NCBI GenBank assembly: GCA_036558645.1
Contig: DATBFG010000101.1
Location: 11,426 to 75,425 of the forward strand
DNA from: DATBFG01 sp036558645
GTDB taxonomy: Bacteria > Acidobacteriota > Terriglobia > Terriglobales > Acidobacteriaceae
Reading direction: 5' to 3'
DNA: 64,000 nt
How positions within the stretch are numbered: the stretch's first letter is position 1; every line of letters begins with the position of its first letter. A program made the translations under genes and the position numbers. The notes under the pieces were generated by a model. It was not told the origin of the DNA. It ran no database searches and saw nothing but the letters and a program-made list of their open reading frames with translations. Of the stretch, positions 53,702 to 62,182 are shown in pieces.

Positions 53702-55174
53702 TTACTTGCCTGCTCCGGCGCCGTTGGCATCCCCATTGGCGGGCGGCAGGACATCCGGCTTCGGCGCCTTGTCACCAATTCGCCGCACGCTGCCGAGCAA
53801 CTCTCCCAGGCTCATCCCGGACAAAGTTTCGAACAATGCGGGGACCTGCGCGGCCATCTTAGTGATGTCGCCGGTGATCTTGTTCATCCCCGAGGCATCG
53901 CCATTGCCGGTGGAGACGATGGTGATCTTGTCGACGTTCGACAGAGGACTGGCCAAAGCCTTCACCACTTCCGGCAGGCCCGAGAACAGCTTGTCGATGA
54001 CGGCCGCCTGGTTGTATTCCTGATAGGCTTCCGCTTTTACGTTCATCGCCTTGGCCTCGGCTTCACCTTTCTTGAAGATGATTTCGGCTTCGGCTTCACC
54101 CTGCTGACGGATAGAGGCGGCGCGGCCTTCTGCCTCGGCCATCAGACGCTGCCGCTCGGCCTGGGCAAGGGTCTCGATACGCTGACGCTCGATCTCAGCC
54201 TGCTTCAGCACTGTTGCGATCAGTTCTTTCTCGCGTCGGTTGATCTCGGCTTCCTGCACCTTCACCTGCTGCTCTTTCTCTACCTGCTGTACTTTCACGC
54301 TTTCAGCAACGACCTGCTGCTGCATGATGTTGGTCTGAATGTCGTAAGCCTTGTCGGCCTGCGCCTGTTGTTTTTTAGTGACTTCGAGGAACTGCGCCTT
54401 CTTAATTTCCAGGTCGCGTTGCGCCTCGGCTTGTTTTGCCATGGAAAGCGTCTCAGCAAGCACACGTTCCTGGTCAGCTTGTGCTCGTGCAACTGCCGAC
54501 TCCCGTTGCGCCAAAGCACGCTTGATGGCGGTGTCGCGATCGGCTTCCGCGGTAGCCACGTCGGCATCGCGCTTGATGCGAGCCACGTCCGGCTTACCCA
54601 TGTTGGTGATGTACTCGTTCTTGTCGCGAACTTCTTTTATGGTGAACGAGATCACCTCCAAGCCCATTTTGTTCATGTCATCGGCACAGGTGGACCGCAT
54701 GCGGTCGGAAACCATCTCGGGTTGCTTGACGATTTCTTCTACCGTCAACTGGCCAATGATGCCGCGCAGATGACCTTCCATGACCAGCCGAATCAGTCCC
54801 TCACGCTGGTCGGGAGTCTTGGTCAGGAATTGTTCCGATGCGGTCAGGATCGACTCGGTGTCCGACTTCACCTTGATCTGTGCGACGGCTTCGACAGTCA
54901 CCGCGACGCCTTGCTTGGTATAGAGATCCTGTTGCGGTGCTACGTCGAATGACATTAGTTCAAGCGAAAGCTCCCGGCAGTTCTCGACCATCGGAAAAAT
55001 CACCGTGCCGTGGCCCTTGATCACGCGGGTGCCGCGAAATCCGTAAACCACTAACGCTTCATGTGGTCCTGCTTTGCGATACAGACGAGCCAGCACGCTA
55101 GCCAGGAAAAATATGGCCAGCACTGCGAGGCCAACGATGATCCAAATCTCGACTATCTTTGACATCTCGAACAT
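53702..55174 (-). CDS. Flotillin-family (SPFH/band 7) protein
   Basis: 490 residues. Membrane helix IWIIVGLAVLAIFFLASVLA, an SPFH domain (about 40-200; VVYGFRGTRVIKGHGTVIFP, QDLYTKQGVAVTVEAVAQIK), then a long charged coiled coil with repeated E-A motifs (QAEIERQRIETLAQAERQRL), and a flotillin-type C-terminus (AAVIDKLFSGLPEVVKALAS). Organises membrane microdomains. AGGAGGG precedes the ATG. Paired with an NfeD-like gene two genes upstream, as in other flotillin operons. Confidence 0.95.
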   Translation of the reverse strand: MFEMSKIVEIWIIVGLAVLAIFFLASVLARLYRKAGPHEALVVYGFRGTRVIKGHGTVIFPMVENCRELSLELMSFDVAPQQDLYTKQGVAVTVEAVAQIKVKSDTESILTASEQFLTKTPDQREGLIRLVMEGHLRGIIGQLTVEEIVKQPEMVSDRMRSTCADDMNKMGLEVISFTIKEVRDKNEYITNMGKPDVARIKRDADVATAEADRDTAIKRALAQRESAVARAQADQERVLAETLSMAKQAEAQRDLEIKKAQFLEVTKKQQAQADKAYDIQTNIMQQQVVAESVKVQQVEKEQQVKVQEAEINRREKELIATVLKQAEIERQRIETLAQAERQRLMAEAEGRAASIRQQGEAEAEIIFKKGEAEAKAMNVKAEAYQEYNQAAVIDKLFSGLPEVVKALASPLSNVDKITIVSTGNGDASGMNKITGDITKMAAQVPALFETLSGMSLGELLGSVRRIGDKAPKPDVLPPANGDANGAGAGK

Positions 55175-55201
55175 ATCGCCCTCCTCGATAACCCGAGCCC
55201 T

Positions 55202-56092
55202 TTAGTGCGCGAGTTGCTTGATCGCGCTCAAATCGTGCAAGATCCGCTGGGGGTCGTTGTGCCCCAGAAAGACCTGACCTTGCGCGGTTTCGACGCGAAC
55301 ACCGCGAGTGCCCCAAACATATGCCCTATGGTTTCCAACGCCTCGAATGCCAAACCCGCGGAATACAGACCAAGGGGCGCTGGCGAAGGATTGAATTTGA
55401 TCTGCGGGAATGGATCGGAGACGAAATCCCAATGTGCGGATCTCCAGCCCATGTTGGGTGAAGATATAGTGAAAACCGTCCCATGCGGCGAATGCGGAGC
55501 CGCCTACAACAAAGGTCGCTACAAACATGGCAATTCGCAGCCCAGTATCCGGAACCAGGTAGAACGTGAGGGCCGGTGGGACCAACACAGACGACAAAAG
55601 CAAAGCCATCGCGGGAGAGTTGTGGACCTCTTCCGCAACCTGCGGAGCAGCAGGTAAAGCCACGCCACGGGTGCTGTACACGTACGCAACAACCAGTCCG
55701 ATAATTGCAAGGGGAATGAGCGTCATCAACTTGCCAAGACTTGGAGTTTCGCCCGTCAAGTTGTAGGCGATCACTTTGCCGTTAAGGGAACATACAAACG
55801 CAATCACCAGGTAAAAGAAACCCAGCAAGGCCCAGGAGAATTTGTTCGGGGTATGTGTCGCACGAGCGGCATATGACACGACAGTGAAAACTGTCAGCAA
55901 GAATGCCACCAGCCCGACCGCAAACCAGAATGACGTCTCACGCGCCATCCAGCCGTTGGCACGCCAATTAACATCGAAATGACTCGCCATGCGAGCCGGC
56001 AACTGATCCCATACGGACATAAACTGCAATGCCGTAAGAGGAAGCGCCAGCCACATCAGCCCAATCGCGAATTGGAAAGCCTTCCGATTCAT
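55202..56092 (-). CDS. DUF1648-domain membrane protein
   Basis: 296 residues. First helix LMWLALPLTALQFMSVWDQL leads into the DUF1648 motif LPARMASHFDVNWRANGWMA; about six helices in all, then a C-terminal PH-like domain (GLEIRTLGFRLRSIPADQIQ). Some DUF1648 proteins act in peptide-antibiotic sensing. Lies between NfeD-like and flotillin genes with only 12 and 27 bp gaps. Confidence 0.88.
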   Translation of the reverse strand: MNRKAFQFAIGLMWLALPLTALQFMSVWDQLPARMASHFDVNWRANGWMARETSFWFAVGLVAFLLTVFTVVSYAARATHTPNKFSWALLGFFYLVIAFVCSLNGKVIAYNLTGETPSLGKLMTLIPLAIIGLVVAYVYSTRGVALPAAPQVAEEVHNSPAMALLLSSVLVPPALTFYLVPDTGLRIAMFVATFVVGGSAFAAWDGFHYIFTQHGLEIRTLGFRLRSIPADQIQSFASAPWSVFRGFGIRGVGNHRAYVWGTRGVRVETAQGQVFLGHNDPQRILHDLSAIKQLAH

Positions 56093-56104
56093 ATCGTCCT
56101 GTTG

Positions 56105-56722
56105 TTACTGCTCTCCTTCGAGTTCACTCCACAGCCTTACGTAGGCAATTCCCTTCTCGTACCGGGTCACGACAACTTCGGTTCCCTTGGCAATGGCCCT
56201 GGAGTCTTCGCTACGCGCCCCGCAGACGCGCCGCGTGCCTGCCTGGGAGTACAGGATTTCGCCCGTCCCGCCTTCGCGAATCTGGCTGCAGATACTGCCA
56301 AGGACTCCTACCATGCGAAAGTCCGCAGGATTGAGATTCTCGTTTTCTGAGATCAGCACGCGTGTCAGGAAAAAGAAGATCAACGCTGCACCGATCAGTC
56401 CCGCAATAGTCGACAGTCCCAGTTCAATGCCGACACGCAGGCTGGAGTAGCGAGACAGTAGGAAGCCCGCGCCACCGAACCACGCCAGAAACGCCGCCAT
56501 CGTGGCTGGATTCAGAATATGAACGTGCGGCGCATGGTTCCCTGCCCCCTGCCCTGGCGTGCCGCCATGTCCTTGACCAACATGTAGATCTGTCCCTACG
56601 TGCACGTGGCCTGAGAGCAGGCCGTGCGGAAAGTGCCAGTGCACGCCACCCAATATGAAGGTCAAGAAACTGAAGGCAAAGCCGACCGCGAAACAGATGA
56701 GATAAAAATCTGCCCAGGTCAT
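56105..56722 (-). CDS. NfeD-like membrane protein with His-rich loop
   Basis: 205 residues. Helices at about 5-27, 72-90 and 97-120; the C-terminal domain (FRMVGVLGSICSQIREGGTG ... GTEVVVTRYEKGIAYVRLW) matches the OB fold of flotillin-partner NfeD/YuaF proteins. The loop after the first helix is unusually rich in His and Gly (HWHFPHG, HVHVGTDLHVGQGHGG, HAPHVH), a possible metal-binding patch. ATG overlaps the XRE stop by 4 bp (ATGA); GAGGAGG lies upstream inside that gene. Confidence 0.82.
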   Translation of the reverse strand: MTWADFYLICFAVGFAFSFLTFILGGVHWHFPHGLLSGHVHVGTDLHVGQGHGGTPGQGAGNHAPHVHILNPATMAAFLAWFGGAGFLLSRYSSLRVGIELGLSTIAGLIGAALIFFFLTRVLISENENLNPADFRMVGVLGSICSQIREGGTGEILYSQAGTRRVCGARSEDSRAIAKGTEVVVTRYEKGIAYVRLWSELEGEQ

Positions 56723-57237
56723 GGCTGTTTCCTCCTCTCGTTTGCAGCGCGCGTATCTTGATTCGGAAATGCTTCAGGGCGCAGCGCTTCAAACAACCGC
56801 TCTCCAAGGCCGGGTGTATCGAGAATGGCGCCCAGAAGCAGGAAGCATCCTCGCGTATCTTTCTCGCGAGCCATTTTGATCAGAACCTCGCTGAGTTCGG
56901 CGTCACTGGCAAAGCGCTCTGAGCCCTGTAACAGCCAGACATCCAACTTCCCTTCTGTCGTGCGCAGGTCCGAAACCAATTCCGTGTGGTAGCCTTCCGG
57001 ATCATCCACGAGAAAACCCGGATGCACCTTGAAGAACTGCGCCAACAGCATCCTCGTGGACTGCGTCATGTGAGGACGCTGTCCGCTTTCAATCTGCGAG
57101 ATGTAAGCCTGGCTGATGCTCTTGCCTTGCTCTTTGCGGATGGCGCGAACCACTTCGAGCTGCGTCATCGGGCGCTCCATCCCCCGGAGGGTTCCCTCCA
57201 CTTCGCGCAGATACCGTAATTTCTCGCCCAGTGTCAT
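56719..57237 (-). CDS. XRE-family regulator of the flotillin/PspA operon
   Basis: 172 residues. HTH at about 5-60 with a widened loop (LREVEGTLRGMERPMTQLEV, ISQAYISQIESGQRPHMTQS), then a helical sensor region (GKLDVWLLQGSERFASDAEL) without a known family. First gene of the operon and coupled to the NfeD-like gene. Its promoter is overlaid by a large inverted repeat, so autoregulation is likely. No Shine-Dalgarno; the leader is about 8 nt. Confidence 0.88.
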   Translation of the reverse strand: MTLGEKLRYLREVEGTLRGMERPMTQLEVVRAIRKEQGKSISQAYISQIESGQRPHMTQSTRMLLAQFFKVHPGFLVDDPEGYHTELVSDLRTTEGKLDVWLLQGSERFASDAELSEVLIKMAREKDTRGCFLLLGAILDTPGLGERLFEALRPEAFPNQDTRAANERRKQP

Positions 57238-57284
57238 ATTACAAATCGCAATAGTTATATCGCGATATGTAATTTTGTGTCAAG
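57238..57284 (-). promoter_or_regulatory. Promoter and operator of the flotillin/PspA operon
   Basis: Minus strand: TTGACA (57279-57284), 18 bp, TATAAC (57255-57260). An inverted repeat ATTACAAATCGC (57238-57249) / GCGATATGTAAT (57262-57273), 11 of 12 pairs, covers the -10 and borders the ATG; within it ATATCGCGATAT (57257-57268) is a perfect palindrome. A repressor bound here would block RNA polymerase. Confidence 0.7.
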
Positions 57285-57364
57285 GACAGAATCTCCTTTG
57301 TGTGCTCGGGCTTACGAGCGCATGTCGGGATTCTGACGGCTCAGCGACAAGTGCCGAGGTTGAA

Positions 57365-57682
57365 TTACATCGTTACGGCGGAGTTTGGCAGGACTTCGTA
57401 GTGGGTCACGTGCGGTTCCATTTCAAGCAGGAATTTCTGATCTTCGGGGTAATAAACAGCCTTCTCGTAATCCGGACCGGCAAATGCTTTGATCGCATCC
57501 CACGACTCCCAGAGCGTCAGGAGAGTGAATTCAGCTTTGCCGTCGAAGACGCGACGTAGGACGTACACTCCTTTATTACCGGGTGTTGAGGTGTATTCCT
57601 CAAGGCCTGTCTTCTTGAGGTAATCGTAGTAGATGTCCTTGTCCGTTTCGCGCACGGTTCCCCGCCAGATACGTCCGATCAT
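57365..57682 (-). CDS. Antibiotic-biosynthesis monooxygenase (ABM) domain protein
   Basis: 105 residues, a single ferredoxin-like ABM domain: GRIWRGTVRETDKDIYYDYL, GVYVLRRVFDGKAEFTLLTL, WESWDAIKAFAGPDYEKAVY (the conserved W-x-S/W-D segment). Cofactor-free oxygenases or heme-degrading enzymes share this fold; the role here is unknown. AGGAGAG stands 6 nt before the ATG. Confidence 0.9.
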   Translation of the reverse strand: MIGRIWRGTVRETDKDIYYDYLKKTGLEEYTSTPGNKGVYVLRRVFDGKAEFTLLTLWESWDAIKAFAGPDYEKAVYYPEDQKFLLEMEPHVTHYEVLPNSAVTM

Positions 57683-57753
57683 GGAATTCTCTCCTGTCCA
57701 TTGAAAGATAGCGAAGGAAATAGGAGGGGCGCAATTCTCCGTAAGGTAAAAAG

Positions 57754-57780
57754 AAACGCCCCCGGAATCCAGGGGCGTTT
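57754..57780. terminator. Rho-independent terminator
   Basis: AAACGCCCC (57754-57762) pairs with GGGGCGTTT (57772-57780). Leftward it is followed by TTTCTTTTTACC, which fits the end of the exported-repeat gene at 57803; rightward only a short TTTT follows. Confidence 0.85.
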
Positions 57781-57802
57781 TGGTTGCGATGGAAACGGTT
57801 AA

Positions 57803-58471
57803 CTACCGGCGGTGCTGGTTATCGTGCTTCTGCTGATAGATATTGCGCGACTGTTTCTTCTGCTGATTGTTCAAGCGTTGCTTGTCGGCTTGTGTCAGCT
57901 TGCCGCCGTTTTCCTGACGCATGTTGTGGGCTTCCTGATTCAGCTGGGATTGCTGTTGTTCCAGCCGTCCCGCTTCGTTGGCTGTCAATGAGCCATTGTG
58001 GATACCCTGTGCAATGCGATCCTGCTGGTTTTCCATGCGCTGACCGGCTGCGGTCTTCGGGTTGACGTTTGCCGTCTGATCATCATGCTTCTGTTGATAA
58101 ATCTGTTTCGACAGATTGTTTTCCTGGTTCTCCAGCTTCTGGCGATCCTCGGCGCTCAGCTTGCCACCATTTTCCTTCTTCATCTGGGTGGCTTCGCGGT
58201 TCAGGTTCGCTTCCTTCTTCTCCAGGTTCGCGGCTTCGGCTTCCGTCAGATCACCATCTCGGATGCCATCCGCGATACGCGTCTGCTGTGAATTGGCGCG
58301 ATGCTGGACGTTTTGCTCCTTTTGTCCCTTCACTGCTGGACTTGGAGTGGGTGCTGGAGCCACAGTCGGAGAAGCTGGAGCCGGCGTGGGCGTGACAGTT
58401 TGCGCCGCTGCAGGCAGAATCAGTGCTGTAAGGGCCGCGCTCAGGAAAACCGACTTCAAGGGGGTTGTCAT
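57803..58471 (-). CDS. Exported protein made of two ~73-residue repeats
   Basis: 222 residues. Signal peptide VFLSAALTALILPAAAQ, a Pro/Thr/Ala-rich linker, then two copies of one unit: TRIADGIRDGDLTEAEAANL...ENGGKLSAEDRQKLENQ...IYQQKHDDQ and DRIAQGIHNGSLTANEAGRL...ENGGKLTQADKQRLNNQ...IYQQKHDNQ. Each unit holds two D/N-G-x-L-T/S-x-x-E/D helix turns. Very hydrophilic, Gln/Asn-rich; periplasmic. Function unknown; GGAGAGAG before the ATG and a terminator after the stop mark a single-gene unit. Confidence 0.82.
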   Translation of the reverse strand: MTTPLKSVFLSAALTALILPAAAQTVTPTPAPASPTVAPAPTPSPAVKGQKEQNVQHRANSQQTRIADGIRDGDLTEAEAANLEKKEANLNREATQMKKENGGKLSAEDRQKLENQENNLSKQIYQQKHDDQTANVNPKTAAGQRMENQQDRIAQGIHNGSLTANEAGRLEQQQSQLNQEAHNMRQENGGKLTQADKQRLNNQQKKQSRNIYQQKHDNQHRR

Positions 58472-58707
58472 AGAATACTCTCTCCTCGCGAAATCTCTTT
58501 TTGCTCTTTCAGCCTCGAATCTCTTTCGTTCCGGCTGTCACAAAATGGAAACCCGAGGACTCTTGAAATGTTGCGCGATTGTTGTGAATTCCTCAATAAA
58601 CCCTGATGCGGCTGCAGGTTACGGCCGGACATGTCCAGAATCATGCCTCAAGCGGCTGTAAGGACACTGTACTCTGAAATACGCAATTTCCCTCGCCTGT
58701 TAACCGA

Positions 58708-59565
58708 TCAGATTCCTGCCTCGATGCGTGAACGGGGATCGAGGAAGTCGCGCATGGCGTCGCCGATGAAGTTGAACGACAGTACAGCCAGCATCACGGC
58801 CGATGCCGGGAAAACGACGAGGTGAGGCGCTCCAAAAAGGTAGGCACGGGCGTCATTCAGCATGGCTCCCCAGCTAGCAGTCGGTGGAGGAACACCCAAT
58901 CCGAGAAAGCTCATGGTGCCCTCGGCGAGAATGGCGCCAGCCATTCCGATGGCGGCCTGAACCACCACTGGTTGAATGATGTTGGGAAGAATGTGGCGAA
59001 CGATGACGCGAAGGTCGGACGCGCCCAACGCCCGCGCTGCCTCCACGAATTCGCGCTCGCGAGCCGCCAGTACCTGAGCGCGCACCAACCTGGCGTAACC
59101 GACCCAGCCTCCGAGAGAGAGTGCCAGGACAAGATTGAAGATTCCGGGGCCACGAAACGCTACGAAGGCTATCGCTAGCAGAATTCCCGGGAATGATAGG
59201 AACGCATTCATCAGCACAACATTAACGAAGCGATCAATGCGTCCACCGTAGTAACCGGCAATCGAACCGATGATGAGCCCGATGCCCAATGAAGCCGCGA
59301 CTACACAAGTTCCCACCAGCATGGAGATGCGGGACCCGTAAATCAGTCGCGAAAGAATGTCGCGTCCCAGCTCATCAGTACCACACCAGTGCGCCGCGGA
59401 TGGAGGCAGCAGGCGACGAGGAAGATCGATGAGAGCAGGATCTTGCGGCGCAATCCAGGGTGCGAAAAAGGCGAAGAAGGCAAAGATCGCGACGAGCAGA
59501 AGTCCGATGGCGGCCAGCGGATTGTGGCGTGCAATCCGAATAAGCGGGCTCGCAGAGCCCATCAT
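58708..59565 (-). CDS. DppC/OppC-type peptide ABC transporter permease
   Basis: 285 residues. N-terminal PLAAIGLLLVAIFAFFAFFA, the OppC-N motif (PQDPALIDLPRRLLPPSAAH, WCGTDELGRDILSRLIYGSR), and the EAA loop EFVEAARALGASDLRVIVRH, ending GDAMRDFLDPRSR. Inner-membrane half of a dipeptide/oligopeptide or nickel importer. Partner of the adjacent DppB gene; the binding protein and ATPases are not in the window. About 236 bp before it (on the right of 58471) hold no gene. Confidence 0.94.
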   Translation of the reverse strand: MMGSASPLIRIARHNPLAAIGLLLVAIFAFFAFFAPWIAPQDPALIDLPRRLLPPSAAHWCGTDELGRDILSRLIYGSRISMLVGTCVVAASLGIGLIIGSIAGYYGGRIDRFVNVVLMNAFLSFPGILLAIAFVAFRGPGIFNLVLALSLGGWVGYARLVRAQVLAAREREFVEAARALGASDLRVIVRHILPNIIQPVVVQAAIGMAGAILAEGTMSFLGLGVPPPTASWGAMLNDARAYLFGAPHLVVFPASAVMLAVLSFNFIGDAMRDFLDPRSRIEAGI

Positions 59566-59596
59566 GCGATAGCACTTCCGAGTTTGGATCTGTCTC

Positions 59597-60514
59597 TCAT
59601 TGCCGAATCCGTGGATTCAGAACCGAGTACAGCAAATCTGTCATGAAATTTACTGCAATGTAGGTCAAACCAATGGCCAGGATGCAACCCTGCACGAGGT
59701 AATAATCGCGGTTTCCGATCGCCTGGATGGTTAATGACCCAATTCCCGGCCAGGAAAAAATCGTTTCGGTCACAACGGCTCCTGCCAGCAGCGCGCCGAA
59801 TTGCAGGCCAACCACCGTGACAATGGGAATCATCGCATTCCTCAATGCGTGCCTGTACACAACATTTTTTTCAGGCAAACCCTTCGCACGGGCTGTGCGG
59901 ATGTAATCCTGGCCGAGTTCCTCAAGCATGGAGGTGCGGACCATCCGGGTGAGAATGGCGGCAAGAGCTCCACCCATCGTAATTGCCGGCAGGACCAGGT
60001 TCGCGACGCTTCCCGCTCCTGAAACCGGGAGCCACCCCAGCTTGATGGCGAACAGCAAGATGAGGATTGGTCCCAAAGCGAAATTCGGGAATGACAATCC
60101 AAACAGGCTCACAACGCTGATCGAGCGATCGTCCCAGAGATTCCGGCGGCGAGCCGATCGAACGCCAGCGGGCAGTGACAACAGCACAGCCACAAACAGC
60201 GCTGCAAGAGTGAGCTGCAGAGTGTATGGGTAACGCTGCAGAATAAGCGTGGTCACACCGCGGTTGAATCGGAGCGACTGACCGAGGTCGCCGTGCAGCA
60301 CTCCTTTCCAATAGTGGACGTATTGCTCGCCCAGCGGAACGTCGAGGCCGTAAGCATGGCGTGCGGCATCGATGTCGGCAGTAGCTGCTCCTTCGCCTAA
60401 CATCTGCAGGATGGGATCCCCCGGCACCAGGTGGATCAACAAGAAGACCACCGACACTACAAGCCAAACGACTGGAAGCGTGTACAGCACGCGGCTAGCG
60501 AAATAACGAAGCAT
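59597..60514 (-). CDS. DppB/OppB-type peptide ABC transporter permease
   Basis: 305 residues, six helices. Start LRYFASRVLYTLPVVWLVVS with HLVPGDPILQMLG, the DppB motif LGQSLRFNRGVTTLI, and the EAA loop QDYIRTARAKGLPEKNVVYR. Forms the channel with DppC. No Shine-Dalgarno; CATAAT (minus strand) ends 5 bp before the ATG, so a leaderless message is possible. 31 bp before dppC. Confidence 0.94.
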   Translation of the reverse strand: MLRYFASRVLYTLPVVWLVVSVVFLLIHLVPGDPILQMLGEGAATADIDAARHAYGLDVPLGEQYVHYWKGVLHGDLGQSLRFNRGVTTLILQRYPYTLQLTLAALFVAVLLSLPAGVRSARRRNLWDDRSISVVSLFGLSFPNFALGPILILLFAIKLGWLPVSGAGSVANLVLPAITMGGALAAILTRMVRTSMLEELGQDYIRTARAKGLPEKNVVYRHALRNAMIPIVTVVGLQFGALLAGAVVTETIFSWPGIGSLTIQAIGNRDYYLVQGCILAIGLTYIAVNFMTDLLYSVLNPRIRQ

Positions 60515-60532
60515 TAAGAATTATGAGCCTAA

Positions 60533-61894
60533 TCACACTGCTGTCTTCGCCTGCTCAGTGGTTTCAATCTTCACGCGTTCGATCCTGTGCCCCTCCATCT
60601 TGTCCACCGTAAAGCGGTGCCCCTCGTACTCGATGGCATCACCCGGGCGTGGAATCCGCTGCATTCGAGCAAGCACAAATCCTGCCAGGGTTTCGAATCC
60701 GGCATCGCGCGGGAGAACCAAGCCATATTGGGAGTCGAGATCTCTGATATTGACAGCGCCCTCGAGAACCAGGGCATTGCCAACGCCGAGAGCAGACTGT
60801 TCGGGCGGAGCAACATCGAATTCGTCTTCGATTTCACCGACCAACTGCTCGAGGATGTCTTCGACAGAGATCACGCCCGCCGTCGAACCGAATTCATCTA
60901 CGACCACGGCGAGGTGGCGCTTCCGGATCTTGAATTCCTGGAGGAGATCGAGCAGGGCCTTGGTTTCTGGAACCACCAATATGTCGCGCATGATCTGGCT
61001 GATCTTCATGCTTGCGATACGTGCCGCGATCGGCTGCATGGGGCTGGCGCTGAGCCTTAGCCGCGTCCAGCGCATCAGGTCCTTCGAGTAGAGAACCCCG
61101 ATAATATGTTCGGGACCGCGCTGGGGGTCGAAAATCGGGATGCGGGAATGCTGTTCTTCAACGACGCGAGCCAAAGCTTCGTCCATGGTGATATCGCCGG
61201 GCAGCGAGAAAATGTTGGGACGGGGAACCATGACCTCGCGGACGCTGATGTTTTCCAGTTCGAGCGCACTGTGAATCATTTCTTCCTGGAATTCAGGGAT
61301 CTGGCCAAATTGGCGGCTGGCGGTCACGATCAACTTTAATTCGTCAGGCGAGTGAACCGGCCCTTGATGGATCTTCCGCGATCCGAAGATGCGGAGCACT
61401 CCCCCGGCTGCCCGGCTCATGAGATAGATGAAAGGACGAGTCAGGGTGAGAAACACGTCCATGGGAGCAGCGACTGCGAGTGCTACCTGTTCGGCACGCT
61501 CCAGGGCAAGGGACTTGGGAACCAGTTCTCCAAGAATCACGTGCAGGAAGGTAATGACAGTGAATGCCAACACTACGGACAGGATCTGGGAGTAGACGTG
61601 AAGATGAGGTAGCTGTCCAGTAAACCCTTCGACGATCCGTGCCAAAGTGGGCTCGCCAACCCACCCAAGCGTCAGGCTGGTCAGGGTGATGCCGACTTGA
61701 ACGCCATTCACCACTTCATCCAGGTTGCGATGCAGCTTCTGGACGATGCGGGCCCCGATACGATGGGAGTCGATGAGCTGTTGTATGCGGGTGTCCCGCA
61801 CACTGACGAGGGCGAATTCCGCCGCGGCGAAGAACGCGTTGGCCGCCACCAGGAGCAAGATCAGAAACACCCGGAGCAGCACAAAAGCGACCAT
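60533..61894 (-). CDS. CorC/TlyC-type membrane protein (CNNM-CBS-CorC domain)
   Basis: 453 residues. CNNM/DUF21 membrane domain (about 1-200: LRVFLILLLVAANAFFAAAE, FLHVILGELVPKSLALERAE), a CBS pair (about 215-340: VSVREVMVPRPNIFSLPGDI, LAVVVDEFGSTAGVISVEDI) and the C-terminal CorC_HlyC domain (GFVLARMQRIPRPGDAIEYE). Family members are linked to Mg2+/Co2+ efflux; 'hemolysin' labels are historical. Ends 18 bp before dppB on the same strand. Confidence 0.94.
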   Translation of the reverse strand: MVAFVLLRVFLILLLVAANAFFAAAEFALVSVRDTRIQQLIDSHRIGARIVQKLHRNLDEVVNGVQVGITLTSLTLGWVGEPTLARIVEGFTGQLPHLHVYSQILSVVLAFTVITFLHVILGELVPKSLALERAEQVALAVAAPMDVFLTLTRPFIYLMSRAAGGVLRIFGSRKIHQGPVHSPDELKLIVTASRQFGQIPEFQEEMIHSALELENISVREVMVPRPNIFSLPGDITMDEALARVVEEQHSRIPIFDPQRGPEHIIGVLYSKDLMRWTRLRLSASPMQPIAARIASMKISQIMRDILVVPETKALLDLLQEFKIRKRHLAVVVDEFGSTAGVISVEDILEQLVGEIEDEFDVAPPEQSALGVGNALVLEGAVNIRDLDSQYGLVLPRDAGFETLAGFVLARMQRIPRPGDAIEYEGHRFTVDKMEGHRIERVKIETTEQAKTAV

Positions 61895-62026
61895 GGAACT
61901 GTAATACTAACATTCCAAAGCCCGTAGTAACGTCCAACTCACATCTTGTATACTGAAGAGCAACCTCAGATTGCCTGCGCCTGCAGAGGCTGATCTTTTT
62001 CCACTGAATCATCCTTGTAGGTAATT

Positions 62027-62182
62027 GTGTCCCTGCTTCCATTTTCCGTATTGCCCGGTCTAACGAAACAGCACCGGCCAGTCACTGATTTCGGAAGTTC
62101 CAAGGAACAAACTCAAGAGTACTTTCGTAAATACCTAACGAGCGCAGAAATAGCCGAGCTAATGGGCAGGAGGCTTACGTGA
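62027..62182 (+). CDS. Small ORF coupled to the efflux adaptor gene
   Basis: 51 residues from GTG 62027, ending KEQTQEYFRKYLTSAEIAEL then MGRRLT. Its TGA overlaps the GTG of the adaptor gene (GTGA), the arrangement of translationally coupled genes, and its last codons contain the adaptor's AGGAGG. TAGG lies 6 nt before its own start. The C-terminal half looks helical. It could be a leader peptide. No known family. Confidence 0.45.
   Translation: MSLLPFSVLPGLTKQHRPVTDFGSSKEQTQEYFRKYLTSAEIAELMGRRLT

Noticed and set aside
61344..61664. Possible hemolysin function for the CorC-like protein
   Set aside because: The label is historical; CNNM-CBS-CorC architecture points to ion homeostasis, and nothing suggests a toxin.
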